A DNA stretch of 64,000 nt from Paenibacillus sp. FSL W8-0426 (GTDB lineage: Bacteria > Bacillota > Bacilli > Paenibacillales > Paenibacillaceae). The stretch covers positions 264,001-328,000 of the forward strand of contig NZ_CP150203.1 of assembly GCF_037969725.1 (NCBI RefSeq), in the 5' to 3' direction. Below the pieces are notes generated by a model. It made no database searches, had not been told where the DNA came from, and saw only the letters and a program-made list of their open reading frames with translations. A program made the position numbers and the translations under genes. Shown one piece after another: positions 43,908 through 53,303 of the stretch; the stretch's first letter is position 1, and each line of letters opens with the position of its first letter.

Positions 43908-44752
43908 TTGGACAACGCAGCTCTACCGCATGGGTCGTTGCAAAGCACGTAATGATCTCGGCGATCGCCTTTGTCATGCTGTACCCGGTGCTATGGATGT
44001 TAGGCAGTTCGTTTAAACCAGGGCACATGATATTCACGGAAACGTGGTTCTGGCCGAAGGAATGGAACTTTAGCAATTACGTGAGCGGCTGGACGGGAAT
44101 TCAGGGCAATCCGTTTTCCCGCTTCCTGACCAACTCCGTCGTACTGTCGCTGGGCGCCGTGCTGGGCAACGTAATCTCCTGCTCGATGGCTGCTTATGCC
44201 TTTGCCAGACTGGATTTCCGCTTCAAGGCGGTGTGCTTCGGGCTGATGCTGATGACGATCATGCTGCCGCATCACGTGACGCTGATCCCGCAGTATATCT
44301 TGTTCAACCATCTGGAATGGATCAATACGTACCTGCCGCTCGTCGTACCGAAATGGCTTGCCACGGACGCGTTCTTTATTTTCCTGATGGTGCAGTTTTT
44401 CCGCGGGCTGCCCAAGGAGCTTGACGAAGCGGCCACGATCGACGGCTGCGGTCCGGTTCGCATTTATACCAAGGTGATTCTGCCGCTTGCGTTCCCGGCG
44501 CTCGTCACCACGATGATCTTTACCTTTTTGTGGACATGGGACGATTTCTTCAGCCAGCTGATCTATTTAAGCGACGTCAGCAAATACACGGTGCCGCTCG
44601 GTCTGCGCCTGTTCTTGGATTCCAGCTCCCAATCGGATTGGGGACCGATGTTTGCGATGTCCGTGCTGTCTCTGCTGCCATGCTTTATCGTCTTCATCGT
44701 CTGCCAGAAATACTTCGTGGAAGGCATCGCGACCTCCGGGCTCAAAGGGTAA
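43904..44752 (+). CDS. Sugar ABC importer permease 2 (MalG/UgpE-like)
   Basis: 282 residues, overlapping permease 1 by ATGA. Features: AFVMLYPVLWMLGSSFKP, NFSNYVSGW, FLTNSVVLSLGAVLGNVISCSMAAYAFARL, EAA loop LPKELDEAATIDGCGPVRIYTKVILPLAFPALVTTMIFTFLWTWDDF, and the ending QKYFVEGIATSGLKG. It completes the importer membrane pair; equivalent to YesQ. Confidence 0.94.
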   Translation: MIGQRSSTAWVVAKHVMISAIAFVMLYPVLWMLGSSFKPGHMIFTETWFWPKEWNFSNYVSGWTGIQGNPFSRFLTNSVVLSLGAVLGNVISCSMAAYAFARLDFRFKAVCFGLMLMTIMLPHHVTLIPQYILFNHLEWINTYLPLVVPKWLATDAFFIFLMVQFFRGLPKELDEAATIDGCGPVRIYTKVILPLAFPALVTTMIFTFLWTWDDFFSQLIYLSDVSKYTVPLGLRLFLDSSSQSDWGPMFAMSVLSLLPCFIVFIVCQKYFVEGIATSGLKG

Positions 44753-44779
44753 TTCCAAGACGAAGGTAGGGACTTTAGC

Positions 44780-46636
44780 ATGAGGAAACGAAGCGTATCC
44801 TTGTTTATCCGCCATAGGCTGCAGCAAAGCAAGCTCACCACTTTGATGGTGACTTGCTTTATTGCATTTAATCTGCTGCTTGTGTCGGTGATCGTATGGC
44901 TGTCCTATCAGTCGTTCTCCAAAGTGACGTTCACCGAGATCAGCAATGCGCGCCTGGCGCTTCTCAACGAAAGCACGCGCCGAGGCTTCGATTTCATCAC
45001 GAACGTAACGGGCACCGCATATTCCCTGGCAAGCAACCGGGAGCTGTCCAGCCTGCTGGAAACGGCAGGCACGGGCAGGCTGACGCAGATTCATCAAAGG
45101 CGCGAGGTCGCCAAAATACTGGAGCACACCGTAGTCGTGAGCGAGGGGATCACCTCGGTGGAGCTGTACACCGATGCGTTCAACGGCGTAGCCGTGACGA
45201 TGGCCGATCGCATTTACCCCGTCGATACGGTAGCGGCCGATTCGTGGTACGGCGCGCTGGAAAACGCGGATGCCGCCTGGGTCCCGCTCAGGGAGAACGG
45301 ATCGGGGCATTCGCTCGTCGGATACGCCCAGCGCATATTCGACAGTCATGGCGGCACGGTAGCTTATGTACTGATCCGGTTAAGCCGGGAGGACATCGTT
45401 CGGCGTTTTGCCGATCTGCCGCTCGTATTGGACGGACAGGTCCTGCTCGTGGATACGTCGGGGAGCGTCATCATGCAAATGGGCGAAAACGGAGCGGATG
45501 GCACGGCCTTCGGCAATGGCGACTCGTCAAGCGCGGAAACAGCGACGGTGGGGGATGCTGCGCCTTGGGTGGATCAAGCCTGGCTTGAGGAACATGCAGC
45601 GCATGCAGGGGACGGCTTTGAGGTGGCGTCTGCCCCGGGCGGCTCGCAGCTCGTGCTCTATTCCCGGCCTGCCATGCTGCAGTGGCGCTTGGTGCAGATC
45701 ATTCCCGTGCACATGTTATTAACCCCTGTCCGTGCGGCGGGTTGGCAGGTGCTGGGGGTAGCCGTCATAGGGTTACTGTGTTCGGCCGTGTTGGCCTGGT
45801 TGTTCGTTCGCGGCATCGTGCGGCCTCTGCGGCAGTTGATTAAACGCATGCGGCAGCTGGAGCGCGGGAACTTCGACACGCGCGTCGAACTTTCCTTTAC
45901 CGAGGAGTACGCCCATCTGGCCTACGGGTTCAACCACATGGCCTCCCGGTTGACGGATCTGATGGACCAGGTCCGCGAAGAGAGCCGAGCGAAGCGGGAG
46001 GCCCAAACGAGCCTGCTGGAGGCGCAGATCAAACCGCATTTTCTCTACAACACGCTCGACATGATCCACTGGCGCGCCATGGACTATCAGGCACGCGACA
46101 TCAGTCGCATGATCGTGCAATTAAGCAAACTGCTGCGCATCGGACTGAGCGGAGGCAAACTGTTTATTCGCGTGCGGGACGAGTTGGAGCACGCCCGCTG
46201 TTACGTGAGCATTCAAGCGGAACGACTGCCGTTTGCCATCGACTACGAAGAGCGGGTCGACCCGCTCGTGCGCGGGTGTTACATTCCGAAGATCATCCTG
46301 CAGCCTTTTATCGAAAATGCGGTCATGCATGGCCATCCTGCGGACGGGGCGCTTCAAATTCGGGTGGATATCCAGGCGGAAACAAGTAATTCAGAGGATC
46401 GGCTTGTTATTCGCATTACGGATAACGGGCAGGGACTGCCGGACGGTTGGGTGCTGGGGAAAACCTCCGGCATCGGCGTGCGCAACGTGCATCAACGCAT
46501 CCAATTGTACTGCGGAACAGGGTACGGCGTGCAGCTTGGCACGGCCGAGTCGGGCGGCGTACGGGTGACGCTTACGCTGCCGCGGATCGAGAGCGAGGAA
46601 CAATTGAATCTGTGGGTAGGCGGTGAGAGCGCATGA
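44780..46636 (+). CDS. YesM-type sensor histidine kinase
   Basis: 618 residues after GAAGGTAGGGACTTTAGC. A first membrane helix near 20-45, an extracytoplasmic sensor of about 270 residues, a second helix near 315-340, a HAMP linker (RGIVRPLRQLIKRMRQLERGNFDTRVELSFTEEYAHLAYGFNHM), the HisKA_internal motif EAQIKPHFLYNTLDMIHWRA with phosphoacceptor His420, and an HATPase with IENAVMHG, ITDNGQGLP and GIGVRNVHQRI. It pairs with the response regulator coded just downstream, with ATGA overlap, and probably senses sugar or the liganded binding protein to control the importer. Confidence 0.93.
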   Translation: MRKRSVSLFIRHRLQQSKLTTLMVTCFIAFNLLLVSVIVWLSYQSFSKVTFTEISNARLALLNESTRRGFDFITNVTGTAYSLASNRELSSLLETAGTGRLTQIHQRREVAKILEHTVVVSEGITSVELYTDAFNGVAVTMADRIYPVDTVAADSWYGALENADAAWVPLRENGSGHSLVGYAQRIFDSHGGTVAYVLIRLSREDIVRRFADLPLVLDGQVLLVDTSGSVIMQMGENGADGTAFGNGDSSSAETATVGDAAPWVDQAWLEEHAAHAGDGFEVASAPGGSQLVLYSRPAMLQWRLVQIIPVHMLLTPVRAAGWQVLGVAVIGLLCSAVLAWLFVRGIVRPLRQLIKRMRQLERGNFDTRVELSFTEEYAHLAYGFNHMASRLTDLMDQVREESRAKREAQTSLLEAQIKPHFLYNTLDMIHWRAMDYQARDISRMIVQLSKLLRIGLSGGKLFIRVRDELEHARCYVSIQAERLPFAIDYEERVDPLVRGCYIPKIILQPFIENAVMHGHPADGALQIRVDIQAETSNSEDRLVIRITDNGQGLPDGWVLGKTSGIGVRNVHQRIQLYCGTGYGVQLGTAESGGVRVTLTLPRIESEEQLNLWVGGESA

Positions 46637-48240
46637 AAACGATCCTGCTGGTGGATGACGATCCGCATATGATCCGGGCGCTGACCCATCATGTCGATTG
46701 GCCATCCCTTGGCCTGACCATTGCAGGGACTGCCGCGAACGGCGCGGATGCATTGGAGCTGTTTCGCGGCGTGAAGCCGGACCTGGTTATGACGGATATC
46801 TACATGCCGGGAATGACGGGACTCGAGATGACGCAGGCGCTGAGGAGCGAGCATCCCGACGTTCCTATCATTATTCTGAGCGGGTACGACGAATTCGAGA
46901 ATGCACGGGCGGCGATGCGGTGGGGCGTGAACCACTTTTTGCTGAAACCGGCGGAGGTGGAGGAAATCGAGGCCGTGCTGCGCGAGGTCATGCTGGAACA
47001 GGATGTGAGAGAGCGGCGAGAGCGGCTGGAGCGCGTTTATAAACAGGAGATCGGACGTGTGCTTCCCTATCTGAGAAAACAGTTCCTGCATGAGCTTCTC
47101 ACCACGCGGTACCGTCCGGAAGAAATGTCGCGGGACCGAATGGAATATGTCGGATTGAGCGATGCCGGACGCGTTCGGGCCATCAGTCTGCAGCTGGGTC
47201 GCCCCGAATTCCTGACGCGCATGAAAGAACGCGACTGGCAATTGCTCAGGTATGGCGCGGCGGACATCATCAGGGAAACCGTGCAAACCCATGCTTCAAT
47301 GATGGCAGAGAGGCAGCATATCGAAGTGATCGACTACTCGGATCGAGTGTTCGTGCTCGTCATGCTGGAAGGCGATTCTTCGGCAGAGTCGATTCAGCGG
47401 CTGCTGCAGCGCATGATCGACCAGGTGTTCACGTATCTCAAAATGGAGATGAACGCAGGCGTCGGCGGGTGCAAGGGTCATTTATGCGAGTTGATGGACT
47501 CCTATCTGGAGAGCCGGGAGGCGCTGGAAACGGCAGAATTCCAGGGGGGCAGCCGGGTGTATTGTTATGAAACGGACGGGTGGCAGGAAGCTCCTGCTCC
47601 CGATTACTCCATACAGCTTCGGCAATGGAGCGAAGCGTGGACCGACATGCGGCCGGACTTGGCGGAAGAGGTATGGCGCCACATTCGCTGTTTGTTGGAG
47701 AAAGGGAGCGGAACGAGCATGCAAGAGGTACAAGTGGTGGCCGTAAGCCTGTTCGATACGCTGACGCAAAGTTGGAGCAGCCGATATCCCAGGCTTGACC
47801 CTCCGTTGGCAATGAGCGACTTTTTGCGCGACATTCAGCTTAAATATACGCTGCAGGATCTGATATGCTGGATGGACGGCGTGATTCGGAATTGGCTTGA
47901 GCAGGCAAGGAAAGAAACGGCCGAGAAGAAAACCAACAAGCTGGTGATCCAGGTCAAGCGATACGTGGAGGAGCACTATGCGGAAGAGATCAGCTTTGAG
48001 GCCATTGCGCGGGGGTTGTACGTTCATCCCAAATATTTGAGCCAACTGTTCAAGCGGGTGACGGGGGAAAACTTCGTCAGCTACCTTAACGGATATCGGG
48101 TTCGGAAGGCCATGGAGCTGCTCAAGACGGGAAGATACATGGTGTACGAGGTGAGCGAGATGACGGGGTTCCGCAATGCGACCTATTTCAGCCAGGTGTT
48201 CAAAATGCTGACGGGAAGAAGCCCGTCCGAAGTAGACTAA
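46633..48240 (+). CDS. YesN-type response regulator with AraC DNA-binding domain
   Basis: 535 residues. Receiver domain with ILLVDDDPHM, phosphoacceptor Asp55 in VMTDIYMPGMTG, ILSGYDEFE and FLLKPAEVEE; a middle region of about 280 residues without known motif; and a C-terminal AraC double helix-turn-helix (ISFEAIARGLYVHPKYLSQLFKRVTGENF, MVYEVSEMTGFRNATYFSQVFKMLTGRSPSEV). It is co-translated with the YesM-type kinase and likely activates the GH105/ABC genes. It is the last gene of this operon; no obvious terminator was seen before the GNAT gene 57 bases downstream. Confidence 0.93.
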   Translation: MKTILLVDDDPHMIRALTHHVDWPSLGLTIAGTAANGADALELFRGVKPDLVMTDIYMPGMTGLEMTQALRSEHPDVPIIILSGYDEFENARAAMRWGVNHFLLKPAEVEEIEAVLREVMLEQDVRERRERLERVYKQEIGRVLPYLRKQFLHELLTTRYRPEEMSRDRMEYVGLSDAGRVRAISLQLGRPEFLTRMKERDWQLLRYGAADIIRETVQTHASMMAERQHIEVIDYSDRVFVLVMLEGDSSAESIQRLLQRMIDQVFTYLKMEMNAGVGGCKGHLCELMDSYLESREALETAEFQGGSRVYCYETDGWQEAPAPDYSIQLRQWSEAWTDMRPDLAEEVWRHIRCLLEKGSGTSMQEVQVVAVSLFDTLTQSWSSRYPRLDPPLAMSDFLRDIQLKYTLQDLICWMDGVIRNWLEQARKETAEKKTNKLVIQVKRYVEEHYAEEISFEAIARGLYVHPKYLSQLFKRVTGENFVSYLNGYRVRKAMELLKTGRYMVYEVSEMTGFRNATYFSQVFKMLTGRSPSEVD

Positions 48241-48297
48241 CCGCGGATCATGAACGGATGACATGCTGAATAGAATACGAAATGGAGTTATGAGGAA

Positions 48298-48846
48298 ATG
48301 GTAATTGAAGAACAGCGGTTCCAGTCAAAGGGCAAGACATTTGCGATCAGGTCGGCGCAGGAAGGAGACGGAGAAGCGTTGTCGGCACTGCGCTTGCGGA
48401 TTGACGGGGAGACCGAACATATGGATCGCGAGCCGGGTGAAGCGTTTATCGATGCCATCGGTTTTGAAGATCTGATTGCCCGGGATACGATCAAGCCGCG
48501 AAATCTGTTTTTGGTGGCTGTGGCGGATGGGAAGATCGTGGGATATTCGAGATGCGAAGGGAGCGAATTGAAGCGGTTTGCGCATAAGGTGGAATTCGGC
48601 GTAGGCGTTGCGCAGCATTATTGGGGGTACGGGATTGGTACGCGGCTGCTGGAATGTTCACTTGGTTGGGCGGATGCACAAGAGGCGATTAAGAAAGTGG
48701 CGCTGACCGTGCTGGCTGCCAATGCGAAGGCGCGAGCCCTGTACGAGAAGGCGGGGTTTGAGGTGGAAGGCGTGCTGCATAACGACAGGCGGCATGCGGA
48801 CGGAACGTACCATGATACGATCGTGATGGGAAGATTCAGGCCGTAA
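48298..48846 (+). CDS. GNAT family N-acetyltransferase
   Basis: 182 residues after TTATGAGGAA. The GNAT acetyl-CoA site is clear: VEFGVGVAQHYWGYGIGTRLLECSLGWA, then VALTVLAANAKARALYEKAGFEVEGVLHNDRRHADGTYHDTIVMGRF. The length and ending resemble RimJ/RimL-like or spermidine-type acetyltransferases. The acceptor is unknown. It lies between the YesN gene and the iol operator region. Confidence 0.9.
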   Translation: MVIEEQRFQSKGKTFAIRSAQEGDGEALSALRLRIDGETEHMDREPGEAFIDAIGFEDLIARDTIKPRNLFLVAVADGKIVGYSRCEGSELKRFAHKVEFGVGVAQHYWGYGIGTRLLECSLGWADAQEAIKKVALTVLAANAKARALYEKAGFEVEGVLHNDRRHADGTYHDTIVMGRFRP

Positions 48847-48890
48847 TTTGGCGAGTCTGTGAAAGAGGAAAAGCGTTTTATGGGTTCTGT

Positions 48891-48906
48891 AATAAAACGC
48901 TTACAA
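48891..48906 (+). promoter_or_regulatory. cre-like site upstream of the iol operon
   Basis: AATAAAACGCTTACAA matches the cre consensus WTGNNARCGNWWWCAW in 14 of 16 positions. It lies just upstream of a TAATAT -10-like element (48934-48939) and the three iol operators. Confidence 0.5.
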
Positions 48907-48947
48907 AAAATACTTGCCTAAATGATACGGCTGTAATATCATGTGAA

Positions 48948-49005
48948 TTAAGCGCTTAACCTTCAGGGGTAAGGCGCTTAACTTTAACGTAGATTAAGCG
49001 CTTAA
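48948..49005 (+). promoter_or_regulatory. Three tandem LacI-type operators before iolD
   Basis: TTAAGCGCTTAA (48948-48959), TAAGGCGCTTAA (48970-48981) and TTAAGCGCTTAA (48994-49005). Centres are 22 and 24 bases apart, about two helical turns, so three dimers could sit on one face. Palindromes with a central CG of this kind are typical of LacI-family regulators. The LacI-family gene at 57086 is the natural candidate. Confidence 0.75.
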
Positions 49006-49034
49006 CCCATGAAGGGAAAGGAGACGATTCATCC

Positions 49035-50900
49035 ATGACAACGATTCGGCTGACGATGGCTCAGGCATTGCTCCGCTATCTCGACCAGCAATACATTTCC
49101 GTGGACGGCGAGGAAACGAAGTTCGTAAAAGGCGTCATCGGCATTTTCGGGCACGGCAACGTGACCGGCATCGGGGAAGCGTTGGAACACAGCCCCGGCA
49201 GCCTGACGTATTTGCAGGGCAAAAACGAGCAGGGCATGGTGCATACCGCAGCAGCCTACGCCAAACAGAAGAACCGCAGGCAAATCTATGCCTGCACCAC
49301 GTCCATTGGACCGGGTGCCTTGAACATGATCACCGCTGCAGCGACGGCTACGGTCAACCGGATCCCTGTGCTGCTGCTCCCGGGAGACAATTTCGCTACG
49401 CGGGAGCCCGACCCGGTGCTGCAGCAGCTTGAAGTTGGAAGCGATTACACTATTTCCGCTACCGATCCGTTCAAAGCCGTAAGCAAGTACTGGGACCGCA
49501 TCGTACGGCCGGAGCAATTGATGACGGCGTTGTCGAACGCGATGCGGGTGCTGACCGACCCGGCCGAGACGGGCGCGGTGACGCTGGCGCTGCCGCAGGA
49601 CGTGCAGGCCGAGTCATATGATTATCCCGCGGCATTTTTCGAGCGGCGGGTGCACTACCTGGACCGGCGTCCCCCGGTCCGGGCCGCCCTCGAGCGGGCG
49701 GCTGAGCAGATCGCCCGCGCACGCAGGCCGCTGCTGATCGCAGGCGGCGGCGTACTGTACGCCGAGGCGTCCGCGCAGCTTGCGGCCTTCGCCGAAGCCT
49801 TCGGCATCCCGGTCGCCGAGACGCAAGCCGGCAAAAGCGCCCTGGCATGGGACCATCCGCTCAATGTGGGAGCGGTTGGCGTAACCGGTTCGCTGGCGGC
49901 CAACCGGCTGGCGCGGGAAGCGGACGTTGTCATCGGCGTCGGCACGAGGTTTTCGGACTTCACGACGGCGTCGAGGTCTGCTTTCCAGCATCCCGACGTA
50001 TCCTTCGTCAATATCAACTTGAACGGCATGGATGCCGCGAAGCTCGGCGGCGAAGCGGTGCTGGCCGATGCGCGGGAGGGTCTTCAGGCTTTGCAGGAGG
50101 CGCTTCAACTGCGGAAATATCGCAGCGGATACGAGTCATCCGAGGTGGCGGATCTCCGTCGACAGTGGGATGCCGAGGTAGATCGGCTGTATGCGCTCAA
50201 GCATGAGGCGGGATTGGCGCAGACGCACGCGCTCGGCATCATCAACGACGCCATTCCATCCTCATCCGTAATCGTCTGCGCCGCGGGGAGCCTGCCCGGT
50301 GACCTGCACCGTTTGTGGCGGTCGGCCGAGCCGAAGACGTACCACATGGAGTATGGCTTTTCTTGCATGGGCTACGAAGTGAGCGGCGCGTTTGGGGTAG
50401 CCTTGGCCGAGCCGGATCGTGAGGTGTATGCGTTGGTTGGCGACGGCAGTTATCTGATGCTGCACTCCGAATTGGTGACCAGCCTTCAGGAAGGACGCAA
50501 AATGACGATTTTGCTGTTCAACAACAACGGCTTCCAATGCATTCACAATTTGCAGCGGGAGCACGGCAGCGACGGGTTCGGCAACGAATTCCGCTATCGC
50601 GAGGCCGGATCCGGACGTTTGACCGGGGAGTACATGCCGATGGATTTCGCCGCCCATGCCCGCAGCTTGGGTGCAAAGGGTTATCGGGCGGAGAATGCGG
50701 AGCAGCTGGAACAGGCACTTCGGGCGGCGCAGGCCGAGACGGTGACGACATTGATCGAAATTCCGGTGGTGCCTGGCACCAACTCGGGCGGTTATGAATC
50801 GTGGTGGAACGTGGGTGTTCCCGAAGTATCCGCAGAGGGCAAGGTGGTAGAAGCACATGGCGCCATGCGGCGGAATCGCGCCAAAGCAAGGCTCATCTAA
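49035..50900 (+). CDS. iolD: IolD, 3D-(3,5/4)-trihydroxycyclohexane-1,2-dione hydrolase
   Basis: 621 residues after GAAGGGAAAGGAGACGATTCATCC. A thiamine-diphosphate enzyme of the acetolactate-synthase fold that opens the ring in myo-inositol catabolism. Seen: N-terminal GIFGHGNVTGIGEALE, NEQGMVHTAAAYAKQKNR with the ThDP-activating Glu, central domain RRPLLIAGGGVLYAEAS, and the C-terminal ThDP motif VGDGSYLMLHSELVTSLQEGRKMTILLFNNNGFQCI. First gene of the iol cluster, behind three LacI-type operators. iolE follows at 21 bases. Confidence 0.97.
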   Translation: MTTIRLTMAQALLRYLDQQYISVDGEETKFVKGVIGIFGHGNVTGIGEALEHSPGSLTYLQGKNEQGMVHTAAAYAKQKNRRQIYACTTSIGPGALNMITAAATATVNRIPVLLLPGDNFATREPDPVLQQLEVGSDYTISATDPFKAVSKYWDRIVRPEQLMTALSNAMRVLTDPAETGAVTLALPQDVQAESYDYPAAFFERRVHYLDRRPPVRAALERAAEQIARARRPLLIAGGGVLYAEASAQLAAFAEAFGIPVAETQAGKSALAWDHPLNVGAVGVTGSLAANRLAREADVVIGVGTRFSDFTTASRSAFQHPDVSFVNINLNGMDAAKLGGEAVLADAREGLQALQEALQLRKYRSGYESSEVADLRRQWDAEVDRLYALKHEAGLAQTHALGIINDAIPSSSVIVCAAGSLPGDLHRLWRSAEPKTYHMEYGFSCMGYEVSGAFGVALAEPDREVYALVGDGSYLMLHSELVTSLQEGRKMTILLFNNNGFQCIHNLQREHGSDGFGNEFRYREAGSGRLTGEYMPMDFAAHARSLGAKGYRAENAEQLEQALRAAQAETVTTLIEIPVVPGTNSGGYESWWNVGVPEVSAEGKVVEAHGAMRRNRAKARLI

Positions 50901-50921
50901 TCGCAAAGGAGACGGGAATAT

Positions 50922-51851
50922 ATGAGCAAGCTTCCATTTCGGATCGGCATTCATCCGATCAATTGGGTCGGCGAGGATGTGAAGGAACACGGCAACGATA
51001 CGACGTGCGAACAAATTTTGGACGACATTCAGCGTCTCGGGCTGACGGGCACGGAGATGGGGCGCAAGTATCCGACGGATCGGATTGAGCTTAAGAAGGA
51101 ACTGGATCAGCGGGGCATCCGCCTCGTTTCCCAGTGGAAGTCGGTGCTGTTTTCCGATCCTTCCTATCGGCAGTCCGAACTTGACGGTTACCGCCGCCAC
51201 GCCGAATTTTTGCAGTCCATGGGCAGCACGGTGATCAGCACATGCGAGGTGGGCGGTTCCCTGCATTTCGACCCACGGCGCACGCCCCATGAAAAAGAGG
51301 TGCTGAGGCTGGGAGAGCCGGAGTGGCAAGCCTTGGCGGAAGGGCTAAACGCCGCCGGGGAGATTGCCCGCGAGCATGGTTTGAAGCTGACGTATCATCA
51401 CCATGGCGGCACGGCGGTAGAACAGCCGGAAGAGATCGATAAGCTGATGGAGCTGACCGATCCTGCCCTGGTTCACCTGCTCTATGATACAGGGCACGCT
51501 TATTACGGAGGAGCCGATCCGTTGGAAGTGCTGCGCAAGCATTATGACCGGATCGCTTACATTCACCTCAAAGATGTCCGTCCACAAGTGCTGGCAGAGG
51601 CACGGGCGGAGCAGAGCGATTTTGTGGGGTGCATTCGCAAAGGAGTATTCACGGTCCCGGGTGACGGCTGCATCGACTTTGCCCCCATTGTGCAGGAGCT
51701 CGTTTCCCGAGGGTACAACGGATGGGCGATGCTTGAAGGGGAGCAGGACCCGGCAGTGCATAACCCTTACGAATATGCAAAGCGTTCCCTGGCGTATATC
51801 GATTCTCTTGTCCGGGAGCCAAACGATACGGAAAGGAGTCCGCTCACATGA
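50922..51851 (+). CDS. iolE: IolE, myo-inosose-2 dehydratase
   Basis: 309 residues after CAAAGGAGACGGGAATAT. TIM-barrel metal enzyme that dehydrates 2-keto-myo-inositol, supplying the IolD substrate. Family stretches: FRIGIHPINWVGEDVKEHGNDTTCEQILDDI, GTEMGRKYP, KLTYHHHGGTAVE, LLYDTGHAYYGG, YIHLKDVRP and the late EGEQDP. The stop overlaps the iolC start by 4 bases. Confidence 0.96.
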   Translation: MSKLPFRIGIHPINWVGEDVKEHGNDTTCEQILDDIQRLGLTGTEMGRKYPTDRIELKKELDQRGIRLVSQWKSVLFSDPSYRQSELDGYRRHAEFLQSMGSTVISTCEVGGSLHFDPRRTPHEKEVLRLGEPEWQALAEGLNAAGEIAREHGLKLTYHHHGGTAVEQPEEIDKLMELTDPALVHLLYDTGHAYYGGADPLEVLRKHYDRIAYIHLKDVRPQVLAEARAEQSDFVGCIRKGVFTVPGDGCIDFAPIVQELVSRGYNGWAMLEGEQDPAVHNPYEYAKRSLAYIDSLVREPNDTERSPLT

Positions 51852-52858
51852 ACTACGTTGATTTCCCCGCTTCGCGGAAAATGGATTTCACGGCGATCGG
51901 CCGCCTGTGCATCGACTTGAACGCCAATGAAATCAACCGTCCGATGGAAGACACGATGACGTTTACGAAGTATGTCGGCGGTTCGCCCGCCAATATTGCG
52001 ATCGGGATGTCCCGTCTTGGCTTGAAAACGGCTTTTGTCGGCAAAATCGCGGACGACCAGATGGGGCGGTTCATTCACCGCTACCTGGAGAACAACGGCA
52101 TCGATACGTCCAATGTAGTTACTGATGATACCGGTGCGGTTACCGGGCTGGCTTTCACGGAGATCAAAAGCCCGACCGATTGCAGCATTCTCATGTACCG
52201 CGACAACGTAGCAGATCTGAAGCTGAAAGCTGGAGAAGTGCAGGAGCAGTTGATCGCCGACTCGCGCGTATTGCTGATTTCGGGCACGGCACTGGCGCAA
52301 AGTCCTTCCCGCGAAGCGGTGTTTCAGGCTTTGGCGTATGCGAAGCGGCATGGGGTGGTGATCGTGTTTGATCTCGATTACCGTCCTTACACGTGGACGT
52401 CGCCGGAAGAGACGGCGGTGTACTACAACCTTGCGGCCGAGAAATGCGACATTTTGCTGGGCACCCGCGAGGAGTTCGACATGATGGAGGCGTTCGACCA
52501 CAACCCGGACCGCAGCGATCAGGTGACGGCCCGGAAGTGGTTTGATTTTTCGGCCAAGATCGTCGTCATCAAACATGGCAAGCAAGGCTCCATCGCTTAT
52601 ACGAGGGAGGGCCAATCCCACCGTGCGGACAGCTATCCGGCGCGGGTGGTGAAGACGTTCGGCGCGGGCGACTCCTATGCGGCCGGTTTCCTGTACGGCT
52701 TGATGCAGGGCTGGACGATCGAGCAAAGCATGGGTTACGGCAGTGCGGCTGCATGCATTGTGATTTCCAGCCATAGCTGTTCGGATGCGATGCCGACAGT
52801 AGAACAGGTCAACGACTATATTGAGCGCTGCAACCGGGGCGAGATTACGGTTCCCTGA
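51848..52858 (+). CDS. iolC: IolC, 5-dehydro-2-deoxygluconokinase
   Basis: 336 residues, co-translated with iolE (ATGA). PfkB-family kinase: N-terminal DFTAIGRLCIDLNANEINRPMEDTMTFTKYVGGSPANIAIGMSRLG, and C-terminal catalytic VKTFGAGDSYAAGFLYGLMQGW with Asp as base. It phosphorylates 5-dehydro-2-deoxygluconate. The next gene starts 445 bases later; the gap carries an inverted-repeat element. Confidence 0.96.
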   Translation: MNYVDFPASRKMDFTAIGRLCIDLNANEINRPMEDTMTFTKYVGGSPANIAIGMSRLGLKTAFVGKIADDQMGRFIHRYLENNGIDTSNVVTDDTGAVTGLAFTEIKSPTDCSILMYRDNVADLKLKAGEVQEQLIADSRVLLISGTALAQSPSREAVFQALAYAKRHGVVIVFDLDYRPYTWTSPEETAVYYNLAAEKCDILLGTREEFDMMEAFDHNPDRSDQVTARKWFDFSAKIVVIKHGKQGSIAYTREGQSHRADSYPARVVKTFGAGDSYAAGFLYGLMQGWTIEQSMGYGSAAACIVISSHSCSDAMPTVEQVNDYIERCNRGEITVP

Positions 52859-53022
52859 ATGGTGACGCAGGCAAGAAGTAGCGCAAGCCCATTTAGGATG
52901 ATATTGCTGGAATGTGTGAGGCTGGGTCAGGAAAATTTGGTTTCCGGTTCAGTCAGGAGCTCCAGCAACTTTATAGAGGGTGGCCGAAGTTTCAAAGGCT
53001 GTGACAATGTGGTTGGAAAATG

Positions 53023-53155
53023 TAACGAACATGAGGCACCTTATTCCCTCGAAAATGGAGGCTGTCTAATCCTAACGAACTTCAGCGGCGTTATTTACCG
53101 GAATTAGCTGCGACAAGAGCATAAATGGGGCAAATAACGCTTCTCATGTTCGTTA
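53023..53155. repeat. Nested inverted-repeat element between iolC and iolA
   Basis: Outer perfect 13-bp arms TAACGAACATGAG (53023-53035) and CTCATGTTCGTTA (53143-53155); inner perfect 9-bp arms GCGTTATTT (53088-53096) and AAATAACGC (53132-53140); a third TAACGAAC copy at 53073. No coding frame is supported. The whole 52859-53303 gap holds no convincing gene. It resembles a dispersed intergenic repeat (MITE- or BIME-like); copy number must be checked. Confidence 0.65.
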
Positions 53156-53303
53156 GAATTCCAGATGGTCGAAATCTCGCCGAATAGCGTGCGTCAGGTT
53201 CGTAAGAGGTAGACATCAGACAGCCGCTACCGACGCCAGAGTCAGGGTTGCTGTGCAGCAGAGACGAGTATACCGACTAGAACACCGTTGAAAGGGGAAC
53301 AGG

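Noticed and set aside
48860..48881. Second cre site (AAAAGCGTTTTAT) before iolD
   Set aside because: The flanking positions fail the WTG half of the consensus, so only the site at 48891 was kept.
52859..53107. 82-residue frame between iolC and iolA
   Set aside because: It lies across the inverted-repeat element, begins directly after the iolC stop and shows no motif.
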